Notes under the pieces: model-generated
What the model was told of the DNA's origin: nothing
Database searches by the model: none
The model's input: the letters and a program-made list of their open reading frames with translations, nothing else
Shown: positions 25,463-34,895 of the stretch, in pieces
Layout: each line of letters starts with the position of its first letter
Numbering within the stretch: position 1 is the stretch's first letter
Made by a program: the position numbers and the translations under genes
Assembly: GCA_949286165.1 (NCBI GenBank)
Contig: CASDZK010000062.1
Location: 1 to 64,000 of the forward strand
Reading direction: 5' to 3'
Length of the DNA stretch: 64,000 bases
Origin: an uncultured Alistipes sp.
GTDB taxonomy: Bacteria; Bacteroidota; Bacteroidia; Bacteroidales; Rikenellaceae

Positions 25463-26635
25463 ATGGTAAAAAGAGGGTTTATATTCACGTTGAAAAGAGA
25501 GCTTTTCAGGATGAGACGTTACAGGACTTTTTCGTTTTGTATCGTCATGATTCCCGTATTGACCTTCCTTTTTCTGTCGATCGTGTTTTATAACGGGGTT
25601 CCCACGCATTTGCCCGTAGCGATACTCGATCAGGACCGAACGCCGCTTTCCAGGCAATGTGCGCGAATGATCGACGCGGGGGAGCATACGTCGGTCCGTT
25701 ATCAGATAACATCGCTTGAAGAGGGACGCCGTATGATTAAAAATGGCGAAGTCAGTGCGGTTGTCGTGTTTCCCCTGTATTTCGAACGGGATATTTATGC
25801 GAACCGTTCCGTGGAAGTTCCTGTTTTCGTGAATGGAACCAACCTGTTGGTCAGTTCTTTGTTGCAGAAGGATATAAAAACGGCGGTATTGACGTTTTCG
25901 GCCGGTATAGAAATCAATAAACTGACGGCAACCGGAAAATCCGAATCCGAGGCGTACCAATTGTCTATGCCCGTCGCTTTGAAACAACATATTTTATTCA
26001 ACCCTTATATCAGTTACGCTTATTATCTGTTGCCCGGATTTATGCCTATGATGTTGCTTTTCTTCGTGATTCTTTCGTCGGTTTTTGCCATCGGCATCGA
26101 ATTGAAGAAAGGAACGGCCCGTTACTGGCTTTCTTCGTCGGGATGGCGGATATTTACGGCGGTAACGGCTAAACTTCTGCCTTATACGTTGTTGTTTCTG
26201 GCCCTTGCTTTATTGATGAATGTCGTGATGTTCCGCTTTTTCGGAGTCCCGTTGCAGGGCAGCGTTCCTGTTTTGGCGGCGGCCAATGTTTTGTTCGTAC
26301 TGGCTTATCAGTGGATGGGCGTCCTTTTCATCCTGTTGTTCGACAATTTGCGGTTGGCTCTTTCCATTGCTGCCGGTTATTCCGTGCTGGCATTTACTTT
26401 TTCCGGTCTGACTTTCCCGTTTATCGCGATGAATCCGGAAGTAGCTTTGCTGGGTAATTTGTTCCCGATGACTTTTTATATGAATACGTTTATGGATCAG
26501 GCCATGCGCGGCGCTCCGGTCGCTCATTCCGTTCCGTATTTGCTGACGCTTTGTTTGTTCATCTTTGTTCCGATGCTTTTTCTGAAACGATTGGGAAAAT
26601 TGTGCCGGTATGAAAAATATTGGGGGAAAGCATGA
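25463..26635 (+). CDS. ABC-2-type transporter permease (first of pair)
   Basis: 390 aa. One membrane helix near the N-terminus (about 22-42), an extracytoplasmic domain of roughly 140 residues (about 45-190), then five to six helices (about 190-375). This is the ABC2_membrane_3 arrangement. The segment VAILDQDRTPLSRQ is shared with the next gene. Its stop TGA overlaps the next start (ATGA). No ATPase domain. Confidence 0.88.
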   Translation: MVKRGFIFTLKRELFRMRRYRTFSFCIVMIPVLTFLFLSIVFYNGVPTHLPVAILDQDRTPLSRQCARMIDAGEHTSVRYQITSLEEGRRMIKNGEVSAVVVFPLYFERDIYANRSVEVPVFVNGTNLLVSSLLQKDIKTAVLTFSAGIEINKLTATGKSESEAYQLSMPVALKQHILFNPYISYAYYLLPGFMPMMLLFFVILSSVFAIGIELKKGTARYWLSSSGWRIFTAVTAKLLPYTLLFLALALLMNVVMFRFFGVPLQGSVPVLAAANVLFVLAYQWMGVLFILLFDNLRLALSIAAGYSVLAFTFSGLTFPFIAMNPEVALLGNLFPMTFYMNTFMDQAMRGAPVAHSVPYLLTLCLFIFVPMLFLKRLGKLCRYEKYWGKA

Positions 26636-27840
26636 TGAAAAAATGGGGTAAGGCATGCGGTTGTTTTTTCGATGTCGTAAAGAACGAATCGATTTTTATT
26701 CTGAAAGACGAGGGCGTGATGCTGATTCTTTTCGGGGCTATTTTCATCTATTCCACCCTTTACTCTATGGCTTACCATAATCAAGTGGTACGTAACGAGC
26801 CTATTGCGGTGGTCGATTTGGACCGGACTCCCGCTTCCCGGGCTTTGATTCGGGCGGTGGATGCTACGCCACAGGTCCGGGTACGGTATGAAGTGCCCAG
26901 TCTGCACGAAGCCGAACGACTCTTTTTCGATAGGAAAATATACGGGTGCTTGTTGGTTCCGTATGATTATGAAAAGGATATCTTGTCGGGTCGTCAGGCT
27001 TTCGTAAGTATGTATGCCGATGCCGGATATTTTCTTATGTACAAACAGATGTTGGCGGCGGCCAGCGATGTAGTCGAAGCGGAAAATGTCCGAATCGAGA
27101 CGGCTGATTTCGTTTCTGCAGGGATGTCGGACGAAATGGCGGAGGCTTTGGCCGAACCGGTAGTTCCGGTGCCTGTCGTGCTGTACAATACGATAGAGGG
27201 ATATGCTACTTTTGTTATGCCGGCCATTATGATTTTGATTTTGCAACAAGCCTTGCTGCTCAGTATCGGGATGATCGGAGGAACGTTCAGGGAACGTAAA
27301 CTGTATTGTCGTCTGGTCGATGTCGATGGCAAACCCTATTCCGTATTTAACGTGGTTGTGGGTAAGGCTTTAGCCTATTTCCTGTTTTGTTTGTTGATTT
27401 GTATCGTGGTTTTCGGCATTTATTACAAACTTTTCCATTATCCCGACCGTGGCGCTTTTGTCGAAGTGGCTTTGTTTTTTATACCTTATTTGTTATCGGT
27501 CATATTCCTTGCTTTGACTGTTTCCGCTTTGTTCCGTTATAGGGAAACCGCCGTGTTGGTATGGGTCGCCTGGTCCATTCCTTTTCTGTTGTTCAGCGGG
27601 GTTTCTTTCCCCAAAGAAGGAATGCCCGAATGGTTCTATACTTTTGGGAAACTCATTCCCAGCAGCAATGCCATCGACGGCTTTATCCGTATGGAAGTCA
27701 TGGGGGCTACTTTGGAAGAGGTATTTGAACAATATCGGATGCTTTGGATATTGACGGGTGTTTATTTTCTTTCGGCGATGATTGCTTTACAAATACGCCT
27801 TCGTCGGGAAATACCGGCCTGTTTCGGGGAAAAGTCGTAA
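26632..27840 (+). CDS. ABC-2-type transporter permease (second of pair)
   Basis: 402 aa from ATG 26632, which overlaps the preceding stop by 4 bp (ATGA); ATG 26620 and 26635 are alternatives. Same layout as its neighbour: N-terminal helix, periplasmic domain starting PIAVVDLDRTPASRALI, and C-terminal helices with LFSGVSFPKEGMPEW. The two would form a heterodimeric export channel with the HlyD and TolC components. No ATP-binding subunit lies in the operon. Confidence 0.88.
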   Translation: MMKKWGKACGCFFDVVKNESIFILKDEGVMLILFGAIFIYSTLYSMAYHNQVVRNEPIAVVDLDRTPASRALIRAVDATPQVRVRYEVPSLHEAERLFFDRKIYGCLLVPYDYEKDILSGRQAFVSMYADAGYFLMYKQMLAAASDVVEAENVRIETADFVSAGMSDEMAEALAEPVVPVPVVLYNTIEGYATFVMPAIMILILQQALLLSIGMIGGTFRERKLYCRLVDVDGKPYSVFNVVVGKALAYFLFCLLICIVVFGIYYKLFHYPDRGAFVEVALFFIPYLLSVIFLALTVSALFRYRETAVLVWVAWSIPFLLFSGVSFPKEGMPEWFYTFGKLIPSSNAIDGFIRMEVMGATLEEVFEQYRMLWILTGVYFLSAMIALQIRLRREIPACFGEKS

Positions 27841-28032
27841 AAAACGAATTTGGAACTTAGATGGTATGAGTGTATATTGTATTGATTATCATTATAATAA
27901 ATGTTTGTCTTTTGTTTGGTAATGAAAAAGTAGTATAACCTGAACTGTGTCAGGTTTGTTTACTGCCAACAAATCTGTTTGTAAATTCTTAGACAATCTA
28001 TTTGTGAAAAATATATAAAAAACGATTCCGGC

Positions 28033-28064
28033 TTTATATATTTTTCAGTAAATCTATACCTTTG
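28033..28064 (+). promoter_or_regulatory. Promoter of the beta-lactamase gene
   Basis: TTTA (28033-28036, consensus TTTG), 20 nt, then TACCTTTG (28057-28064, exact TAnnTTTG). Predicted start about 28071, leaving a ~55-nt leader before the ATG. Confidence 0.6.
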
Positions 28065-28127
28065 CAGGCAATGTTAGAGATTTCTCAGAATGTTGTAGTG
28101 CACAACAGCATTAAATCGCATTAAAAT

Positions 28128-29072
28128 ATGAAAAAAATTCAAAAAAAGCATATAACCGTTTTGTGTATGGTTTTGGTCTGCGCCGTAGCCTTGATCTTAT
28201 TATTGTTTCCCCAATCGGCAAAAAACGGCGATGGTAACATGTCATTGACCGATGTCTTGACCGATAGCATCTTCCGGATCGTCTCAACCTGTCCGGGCGA
28301 AATCGGAGTGGCTGTCATTATCAATAGTACTGATACCGTTACCGTCAATAATAAGAGCGTTTATCCAATGATGAGTGTGTTCAAGGTTCATCAGGCATTG
28401 GCTATTTGCAACAAGTTTGACCAAGACGGACTTTCTCTTGATACCTTATTGACTATCCAAAGGGAACAACTTGCCCCTATGACATGGAGTCCCATGATGA
28501 AAGAGCATTTGGAACCATCGATTACTTTGCCAATCAGAGATTTATTGCGTTATACGCTTATTCAAAGCGACAACAATGCGAGCAATATCATGTTTGAGCG
28601 ATTGGTTAATATTGCTGAAACAGATAGTTTCATAGCCACGCTTATTCCTCGTTCGAGTTTTCAGATAGCTTATACAGAATCAGAAATGGCTTCCGACCAT
28701 GTTAAAGCCTATTCCAATTACACTTCCCCACTTGGAGCGGCAATTTTGATGGACAGGCTGTTTACCGATACCCTTGTAAGTCGGGAGAAACAAGACTTTA
28801 TCATGAAATCTTTGGGCGAATGTACTACCGGCAAAGACCGTATAGCAGCGCCGCTCCTTGGAAAGGAAGGGGTATTCATTGCCCACAAGACAGGTTCCGG
28901 TTATACCGATAACGGAGTTCTTGCAGCCCATAATGATGTTGCCTACATCTGTCTGCCCAACGGCGTACGTTACACATTGGCTGTATTTGTCAAAGATTTT
29001 AAAGGCAATGAATCACGAGCCTCACAAGTTGTAGCACATATATCTGCTACTGTGTATTCGTTATTAACATAA
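28128..29072 (+). CDS. cfxA: CfxA-family class A beta-lactamase
   Basis: 314 aa. Serine beta-lactamase of the Bacteroidota-specific subclass, exported by an N-terminal hydrophobic signal (about 9-28). All motifs are present: S83-V-F-K86, S147-D-N149, the omega-loop AYTESEMASDHVKAYSNYTSP and K254-T-G-S-G. From memory it closely resembles CfxA (shared KSVYPMMSVFKVHQAL and TSPLGAA), but differs at many positions in the N-terminal region and lacks CfxA's short C-terminal extension. It is therefore probably a divergent homologue rather than a known allele. AT-richer than its neighbours and flanked by palindromic non-coding DNA, consistent with acquisition. Confidence 0.93.
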   Translation: MKKIQKKHITVLCMVLVCAVALILLLFPQSAKNGDGNMSLTDVLTDSIFRIVSTCPGEIGVAVIINSTDTVTVNNKSVYPMMSVFKVHQALAICNKFDQDGLSLDTLLTIQREQLAPMTWSPMMKEHLEPSITLPIRDLLRYTLIQSDNNASNIMFERLVNIAETDSFIATLIPRSSFQIAYTESEMASDHVKAYSNYTSPLGAAILMDRLFTDTLVSREKQDFIMKSLGECTTGKDRIAAPLLGKEGVFIAHKTGSGYTDNGVLAAHNDVAYICLPNGVRYTLAVFVKDFKGNESRASQVVAHISATVYSLLT

Positions 29073-29340
29073 ACCTTGGAACGTTCCTAAAGGATAATTC
29101 GTCGCTTCTGTTGGAAGTAAACGGAGTGTCCCCAAGGGGGGAATCCTGTTGGCCCATTGGGACTATGTTTTTTGTACCCCCAAAGCCTGTGGTGGTGTCG
29201 GCGTCTGTCTGTTGCCTTTCCCTTTCCCTTTTCGTTGACACTGCATACTTTTTCTTGTCGGTTGGCAGGCAGGTCGGACATCCGACCTGCCTGCATATCC
29301 GATTTAAAAATTTTCCAGAAGATAAAATTACTTTTTAGTC
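29073..29340. other. Non-coding patch with palindromes, probable relic of a mobilizable element
   Basis: No gene can be supported in this 268-bp stretch. It holds an imperfect inverted repeat (GTCCCCAA at 29128-29135 with TTGGGAC at 29157-29163), a long pyrimidine-rich run (about 29203-29232) and the perfect palindrome at 29265-29294. Reverse-strand frames show only short low-complexity peptides. Known cfxA genes travel on mobilizable transposons such as Tn4555; this may be the scar of one, which is inference. Confidence 0.45.
29265..29294. repeat. Perfect inverted repeat, 14-bp arms, 2-nt centre
   Basis: GCAGGCAGGTCGGA (29265-29278), CA, TCCGACCTGCCTGC (29281-29294). No T-run follows directly, so it is a poor terminator. 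An oriT arm, recombination site or cruciform is possible. Confidence 0.8.
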
Positions 29341-29372
29341 AGTCTCTTTCGTGTAAAAACAGCTAATCTTGT

Positions 29373-31295
29373 TTATTCGCCGTTTATCAAAAAATGTACG
29401 ATTCGGCAGGCGTTACCTTCGCTTTTATCATTCTTTTCGGCAACGGTACGGATGGTCAGCGTATGTTTTTTGTCTTTCAGATTGCTGCCCAAGACCAGAT
29501 ACCAAGGCAAATGCAACATTTGGCTCCATTGTGTGAACAGGTCTATTTTTTGAAAAGGAGCGCCGTCTATACTGTATTCGATAATTCCGGCGTCTTTCCC
29601 GGAAGTTACGCAGATTCCTATGGCGTTGCCTTTGAATGCGTATTTCAGAAATTGACCGGGCTTCTCCGCAGTCAGCATCGGTACGTTCACGAATCCGTCG
29701 CGCGATCCCTGACCGTTGTCCGGCGAAAATTTTTCATGGTAAGTAAAGGTGCCTGTAGCGTCTTTGATGTCTCCGTACCGGCCGTTATCGAAACAGGCTT
29801 CGTCTATTTTCTTCGGCATAACGAACGGTGCGGGAGAAACAGCAGTTGTCCGGTTCCAAAGCGTATCCAATAATGTTTTTATGGAGCTGAAATAGATCTC
29901 CTGACCGTAAGGAGCCGGATGTAGATCTACGAAATCTTCGTTCCAGCGGAATTCCCCGTTTTTGATTCGATCGTACACTTCCCGTGCCAGATTGACGGTA
30001 GGAATGCCGTAATGGTCGGCCACCCGTTGGTGGTTTTCTATTTCCTGCGGTTTTTCTCCCCGGTCGTAATCCCCGTTTTTATCGGGATCGGCGAAATACA
30101 TGATAATAATATCCATGTTCGGATTGATCGTTTTGGCCCGACGGACGATACCTTCCATCGCCCGGATCTGATCGGCTTGGGCGTATCCGTTCGTCCGGTC
30201 GTTCACTGCGGCTTCCAGAAACAGCAGGTCGGGCGTTTGCCGTTCTAAAATGTCGGTGTAGAAACGAAAGGCATGAGGAACGCTTCCTAAAGAAGGAATG
30301 CCTGCATTGACGAACGTCAGTTCCGCCTCCGGAAAGCGGGCTTGTATGTAGTCGCTTACCCGATTTCTCCAACCGTCCATGTGCGTAATGGAACCTCCGA
30401 AAAATACGACATTTCCTTTCTTCGTCCGTTCGAAAACGTTCTGGCAGTTCAACGGGCGGCTGTTTTCCGTATTATGGTAGTCTGAAGATCGGCAGGTCTT
30501 TTTTACGGGATAACTGTTGCGGTACATGAATTCGGCGATCTCTTCCACGCGGTCCAGATGATAGTGGTGTCCTTTCATGTTTTCGACGTTGAAACACCGT
30601 TTCATGGGAATAACGGTCATCGGACCGCCCTGGGCGATGTATCTTTCGGCCAGTACCATCGTGTTTTCGGCGGGCGGGACGATCCGGTCCGTATTGGATA
30701 TGGCGTGAAGGATGGGAACGCCTATCGCGGCCAGCCCCTGCAAATGGTCGATCGGGTTGTCGGAGTAATCCATGGCTTCTTCGTCGCTTCTGAAACCGTA
30801 TTCCTTTTTCAACCCTTCCCATTCCGTGTCATAGCCCTCTTTCGGCCATGTGCGAAGATCGCAAACCGGCGATTCCGCATAGAGGCAGGCTACCCGGGTC
30901 GGATTCCTTTTCGCCCAGTTATGGACATACAGGCCGCCCCGGCTGACCCCCTCCAACACGACTTTGGAGGCTAAGTGCCGTTCATTGACCAGATAACTGT
31001 AAAAGCGATCCCAGATGTTCATGGCCCGCGGACTGCCGTACATGTCGTTGGTATTGATATAGGCTACATGGTATCCTTTCGCGACCAATATGGAATCCAT
31101 GGAGGTATGCCAGTCGGGAAAGTGGGCCCGCCATATCCACGGATTACCGTCTAACGGCCGGTCGGGGACGATCAGAAAAGCTTCTCTTCCTTCGAATGTA
31201 AAGGTTTGCTTGCGGGAACGGTACCACGGCGTATCGGCGGCATAAACCGTCGCTACGGAGAATAAAAACAGAAAAACGCAAAGTCTTTTGAGCAT
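29373..31295 (-). CDS. Secreted two-headed esterase: alpha/beta-hydrolase fused to SGNH hydrolase
   Basis: 640 aa with signal peptide (about 1-20). N-terminal alpha/beta-hydrolase (about 30-262): nucleophile elbow GVSRGG (S118), candidate acid in NTDRIVPP (D203) and histidines HHYH (243-246). Second domain, SGNH type (about 293-480): FFGGSITHMDGW (S302), oxyanion-type GIPSLGS, EAAVND (N365) and catalytic VDLHP (D457, H459). The last ~130 residues look like a beta-sandwich. Probably removes acetyl or other ester groups from a polysaccharide. 12 bp upstream of the lyase-like gene, same strand. Confidence 0.82.
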   Translation of the reverse strand: MLKRLCVFLFLFSVATVYAADTPWYRSRKQTFTFEGREAFLIVPDRPLDGNPWIWRAHFPDWHTSMDSILVAKGYHVAYINTNDMYGSPRAMNIWDRFYSYLVNERHLASKVVLEGVSRGGLYVHNWAKRNPTRVACLYAESPVCDLRTWPKEGYDTEWEGLKKEYGFRSDEEAMDYSDNPIDHLQGLAAIGVPILHAISNTDRIVPPAENTMVLAERYIAQGGPMTVIPMKRCFNVENMKGHHYHLDRVEEIAEFMYRNSYPVKKTCRSSDYHNTENSRPLNCQNVFERTKKGNVVFFGGSITHMDGWRNRVSDYIQARFPEAELTFVNAGIPSLGSVPHAFRFYTDILERQTPDLLFLEAAVNDRTNGYAQADQIRAMEGIVRRAKTINPNMDIIIMYFADPDKNGDYDRGEKPQEIENHQRVADHYGIPTVNLAREVYDRIKNGEFRWNEDFVDLHPAPYGQEIYFSSIKTLLDTLWNRTTAVSPAPFVMPKKIDEACFDNGRYGDIKDATGTFTYHEKFSPDNGQGSRDGFVNVPMLTAEKPGQFLKYAFKGNAIGICVTSGKDAGIIEYSIDGAPFQKIDLFTQWSQMLHLPWYLVLGSNLKDKKHTLTIRTVAEKNDKSEGNACRIVHFLINGE

Positions 31296-31307
31296 GAGTT
31301 TGGATTT

Positions 31308-32507
31308 TTATAAATATAGCAAAATGAAGAGATCGTCAGGCGTTTCCCGACTGTATTTTCGGCTTAGTTCGGCATAGCGTTCCGAAGGTTCGTATCGGGC
31401 GGCTCTGCGGAGTACCCGTGTGAGGGCTTGTTGTTCCGTTTCCCAGTTTTTGATTTGCTGAAAGGGAAATTCTTCGACGCTTTTTCCTAAATAGGGAGTC
31501 AGGTAGTCGATGGCTGCGGCAATAGATCGTCCGTCGCTGCTGGTCGTACCGTACAGATCGAATTTCCGGTGGCGGGCGAAATCGCACATGTCCAGCATGT
31601 GGGTAATGTTGAATACGGAATAGCCGAATCCGGTGGTTCGGGCCAGTTCGAGCGGTTGGCTGCCGTCCGGTTCGATTTGTCGGAACAACCGTTTCTCTGC
31701 GAAATTTCGTAACACGGAATCGGCCAATGTGTCGTTTCCTGCAAAAGCGGCGAATACGGCCAGTTGAACGTCGTATGCCAATCCGTGATTGTTTTTGGCG
31801 GCTCGTTCCGCTTGGCCGATTTCGCTTTGCACCATCCATCGGGAATAAGCGTCGAACCATTCTTGCAAAGCCTGCATGCGGGATTTGGAAAATTCCCCTT
31901 CCCGATCCAGCAACAGCACTGCATCGACGACGGGAATCAGCGAGTAGGTGTCGATGATGCCTTCCGCCCGGCCTTTCCCCTCGTTGTGTCCGGGAATGGT
32001 CTGTCCGTAATTCAGGTTCGGGTTCATGCGGGTTTCCGGATTCAAGAACCACACGTCCAGCATCTCTTCCGCTTTTCGTGCGTATTGCGCGTTTCCCGTA
32101 AAGTAATAGGCCAGTGCCAGCCGGGAGATGCTGCTGCCCAGTCCTCCTAATTTTCCCCGGTCGAATTTATGGAGTTCCGGGTTGGAGTGTCCGTCTTTCC
32201 GGATATAGGGCAGTCCGTCGGGCGTGTCCGGATTCGGCCACCAATAGCGCCCTAAGCTCATATAATCGTGTTTGTCGCCGCTGGGGGGCATCATGGGTTT
32301 GTCGATGACCGTCGCCGGTTTTTTTTGCAGCTCTTTTTCCGCGGCATCCGTCAATTGCCGCAAAGCCGTTGTATAGGTGGCATCGCCTTGCCTAATCGCT
32401 TTTTTCACGGCTTTCAGATGTTGCAGGTCCCATATCAGCGGTTGGGCGCGAAGTGCCGTCGCAAAGAAAAATGCCGATAGCAATAACAGTAATTTTCCGA
32501 TTTTCAT
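31308..32507 (-). CDS. Secreted alginate-lyase-superfamily protein (PL38-like)
   Basis: 399 aa from ATG 32507, which begins the signal peptide (MKIGKLLLLLSAFFFATALRA); a start at 32537 would add ten residues. (alpha/alpha)-toroid of the Alginate_lyase (PF05426) type: the segment SLGRYWWPNPDTPDGLPYI, a KNNHG catalytic-region Asn-His pair (NNHGLAYD) and GYSVFNITHMLDM. The N-terminal WWPNP signature reminds me of PL38 enzymes, which cut uronic-acid polymers, but that assignment is tentative. Apparently first gene of a two-gene run with the double esterase, suggesting joint attack on an acylated acidic polysaccharide. Confidence 0.82.
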   Translation of the reverse strand: MKIGKLLLLLSAFFFATALRAQPLIWDLQHLKAVKKAIRQGDATYTTALRQLTDAAEKELQKKPATVIDKPMMPPSGDKHDYMSLGRYWWPNPDTPDGLPYIRKDGHSNPELHKFDRGKLGGLGSSISRLALAYYFTGNAQYARKAEEMLDVWFLNPETRMNPNLNYGQTIPGHNEGKGRAEGIIDTYSLIPVVDAVLLLDREGEFSKSRMQALQEWFDAYSRWMVQSEIGQAERAAKNNHGLAYDVQLAVFAAFAGNDTLADSVLRNFAEKRLFRQIEPDGSQPLELARTTGFGYSVFNITHMLDMCDFARHRKFDLYGTTSSDGRSIAAAIDYLTPYLGKSVEEFPFQQIKNWETEQQALTRVLRRAARYEPSERYAELSRKYSRETPDDLFILLYL

Positions 32508-32557
32508 GAAGATTGGGATTAGTAAATGATATTCCAAATATAGTTAATTTCTTCCGG

Positions 32558-32589
32558 TTTGTAAAATCCGGCCCGTTTCTTTACCTTTG
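32558..32589 (+). promoter_or_regulatory. Bacteroidota-type promoter for gmd-fcl
   Basis: TTTG (32558-32561), exactly 20 nt, TACCTTTG (32582-32589): full match to the consensus. Predicted start near 32596, which makes the ATG at 32600 almost leaderless and supports ATG 32633 for gmd. Confidence 0.75.
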
Positions 32590-32632
32590 TTAGTCCCGAA
32601 TGGGAAAGAACGGTATTAAAACGGAACGAAGC

Positions 32633-33784
32633 ATGGCCAGGACAGCATTGATTACGGGCATAACGGGGCAAGACGGAGCTTATCTTGCGGAATATTTGGT
32701 AAAGCAGGGGTATGTCGTGCATGGCATTAAACGGCGCAGCTCGTCGTTCAATACCGACCGCATCGACCATCTTTATCAGGATCCTCATACGGAAAACCGG
32801 AATCTCATCCTGCATTACGGGGATATGACCGACAGTCTGAATCTGACGAGGATTATCGCGGATGTCCGGCCGGATGAAATATACAATTTGGCGGCTCAGA
32901 GTCATGTGAAGGTCAGTTTCGATACGCCGGAATATACGGCCAATGTGGACGGTTTGGGGGCGTTGCGTATTCTGGAGGCGGTGCGGATGTTGGGTAGGGT
33001 ATCGAAAACGCGCGTCTATCAGGCTTCCACTTCCGAGTTGTACGGATTGGTGCAGGAAGTCCCCCAAAATGAAAAAACGCCGTTTTATCCCCGCAGTCCG
33101 TATGCCGTGGCGAAATTGTACGCCTATTGGATTGCGGTAAATTACCGGGAGGCGTACGGCATGCACGTCAGTAACGGCATTTTGTTCAATCATGAATCCC
33201 CTGTGCGCGGAGAAACTTTCGTGACCCGGAAAATTACGAGGGCCGTCAGCAAAATCGTTTTGTCCAATCAGCGCGAGCTTTATTTGGGCAATTTGTCCGC
33301 GAAACGGGATTGGGGGCATGCCAAGGATTATGTCCGGGCCATGCATTTGATATTGCAACAGGATAAACCTTCCGATTACGTGATCGCTACCGGCGTAACG
33401 ACGTCGGTTCGCGAATTCGTGCGGTTGGCTTTTGCTGCCGTGGGGGTCGAAGTTTCGTTTCGCGGCGAGGGGCTAGAAGAGGAAGCCGTTGTTACGGCTG
33501 TGGATAAAGAGGTATTTTGCCGGAAAGTTTCTTCGGAAGCCTATGACAAATTCGTAAAGCGCGTAGGAGAAAAAGTGGTGGGCGTGGACTCGAACTATTT
33601 CCGGCCTACCGAAGTGGATCTGCTGATCGGCGACCCGGCTAAGTCGCAGACCGTGTTGGGTTGGAAACCGGAATACGACCTGCATGCTTTGGTGGAAGAT
33701 ATGATGTCCGGCGATATCAAGTTGATGAAGAAGGAGGATTACCTGCTGAAAGGGGGACATCGGGTGCTGAATTATTTCGAATGA
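32633..33784 (+). CDS. gmd: GDP-mannose 4,6-dehydratase
   Basis: 383 aa from ATG 32633, aligned with the family start ([14 protein letters not shown] follows). Converts GDP-mannose to GDP-4-keto-6-deoxymannose, the first step to GDP-L-fucose. NAD(P) loop [15 protein letters not shown], catalytic-region STSELYG and [10 protein letters not shown] (Tyr-x3-Lys), and [20 protein letters not shown] are visible. Upstream in-frame ATG 32600 is less likely given the promoter. Overlaps fcl by 4 bp. Confidence 0.96.
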   Translation: MARTALITGITGQDGAYLAEYLVKQGYVVHGIKRRSSSFNTDRIDHLYQDPHTENRNLILHYGDMTDSLNLTRIIADVRPDEIYNLAAQSHVKVSFDTPEYTANVDGLGALRILEAVRMLGRVSKTRVYQASTSELYGLVQEVPQNEKTPFYPRSPYAVAKLYAYWIAVNYREAYGMHVSNGILFNHESPVRGETFVTRKITRAVSKIVLSNQRELYLGNLSAKRDWGHAKDYVRAMHLILQQDKPSDYVIATGVTTSVREFVRLAFAAVGVEVSFRGEGLEEEAVVTAVDKEVFCRKVSSEAYDKFVKRVGEKVVGVDSNYFRPTEVDLLIGDPAKSQTVLGWKPEYDLHALVEDMMSGDIKLMKKEDYLLKGGHRVLNYFE

Positions 33785-34836
33785 TGGAAAAAGAGGCGAA
33801 GATATATGTTGCCGGGCATAACGGCATGGTGGGATCGGCCATTTGCCGAAACCTGAAAAAAAGGGGGTTCGAAAACCTGCTGCTTCGGTCCCATGCCGAA
33901 TTGGACCTGACCCGGCAGGCGGAAACGGAACGTTTTTTCGACCGGAACCGTCCCGATTATGTTTTTCTGGCGGCCGCCAAAGTAGGCGGTATCGGGGCCA
34001 ATTCCCGCTATCGAGGGGAGTTTATTTATGAAAATCTGGCGTTGCAGACGCATGTGATCGATGCGGCGTACCGGTACGGCGTTCGCAAACTGGTGTTTCT
34101 GGGGTCGTCCTGCATTTATCCGCGGATGGCTCCGCAGCCTATTCCGGAAGAGGCTTTGTTGACAGGACCGCTGGAAGAGACCAACGAACCGTACGCCGTG
34201 GCCAAAATCGCCGGGATGAAAATGTGCGAGGCTTACCGGGCGCAATACGGTTGTAATTTCGTTTCGGTCATGCCGACCAATCTGTACGGTCCGAACGATA
34301 ATTACGATTTGGAAACCAGCCATGTATTGCCTGCCTTGATCCGTAAGATGCATTTGGGAAAGTTGCTGGCGGCGCGTGACGAAGCCGGACTGCGGAAGGA
34401 CTTGAACGCACGGCCCGTGCGGGGGATAACGGGAGAACATTCCTATTCCGAAATAACGGAGACGTTGGCGGGGTTCGGCATTCTGCCGGGACAGGTCACG
34501 CTTTGGGGAACGGGGGCTCCGCTGCGGGAATTTCTGCATGCCGACGATATGGCCGATGCGACGGTATTTGTCATGCAGTATTACGATGCTCCGGAAGGAA
34601 CCAATACGCATGTCAATATAGGCAGCGGGCAGGAACTTTCCATTCGGGAACTGGCCCGTATCGTCCAGGAAAGCGTCTCGTATGCGGGCCGGGTCGTTTG
34701 GGACGGTTCCAAACCGGACGGCACGCCGCGCAAATGGATGGATAACGCCCGGTTGACGGCTATGGGATGGAAGCCTTCCATCGCGTTGGCGGACGGTATC
34801 GCCGCCGTGTACGCCCGTTATGCGGCGATGTTGTAA
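33781..34836 (+). CDS. fcl: GDP-L-fucose synthase
   Basis: 351 aa from ATG 33781, which overlaps the gmd stop (ATGA); an open frame extends back to 33661 but inside gmd. Epimerase/reductase that makes GDP-L-fucose. [14 protein letters not shown] cofactor loop, [26 protein letters not shown] (Tyr-x3-Lys) and [15 protein letters not shown] are hallmarks. About 30 residues longer than E. coli Fcl owing to an insert (about 198-235, [15 protein letters not shown]) typical of Bacteroidota forms. GDP-fucose feeds surface glycan fucosylation. Confidence 0.96.
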   Translation: MMEKEAKIYVAGHNGMVGSAICRNLKKRGFENLLLRSHAELDLTRQAETERFFDRNRPDYVFLAAAKVGGIGANSRYRGEFIYENLALQTHVIDAAYRYGVRKLVFLGSSCIYPRMAPQPIPEEALLTGPLEETNEPYAVAKIAGMKMCEAYRAQYGCNFVSVMPTNLYGPNDNYDLETSHVLPALIRKMHLGKLLAARDEAGLRKDLNARPVRGITGEHSYSEITETLAGFGILPGQVTLWGTGAPLREFLHADDMADATVFVMQYYDAPEGTNTHVNIGSGQELSIRELARIVQESVSYAGRVVWDGSKPDGTPRKWMDNARLTAMGWKPSIALADGIAAVYARYAAML

Positions 34837-34895
34837 CTTTGATTATGAACCGAGGAGGTCCGGGAAAGCCGGACTACTGTATAACCGATTGAAAC

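Noticed and set aside
29047..29241. 64-codon reverse-strand frame after the beta-lactamase, considered as a mobilization protein fragment
   Set aside because: Low-complexity and Arg/Thr/Gly-rich, overlaps the beta-lactamase end, and I cannot match it to a mob gene.
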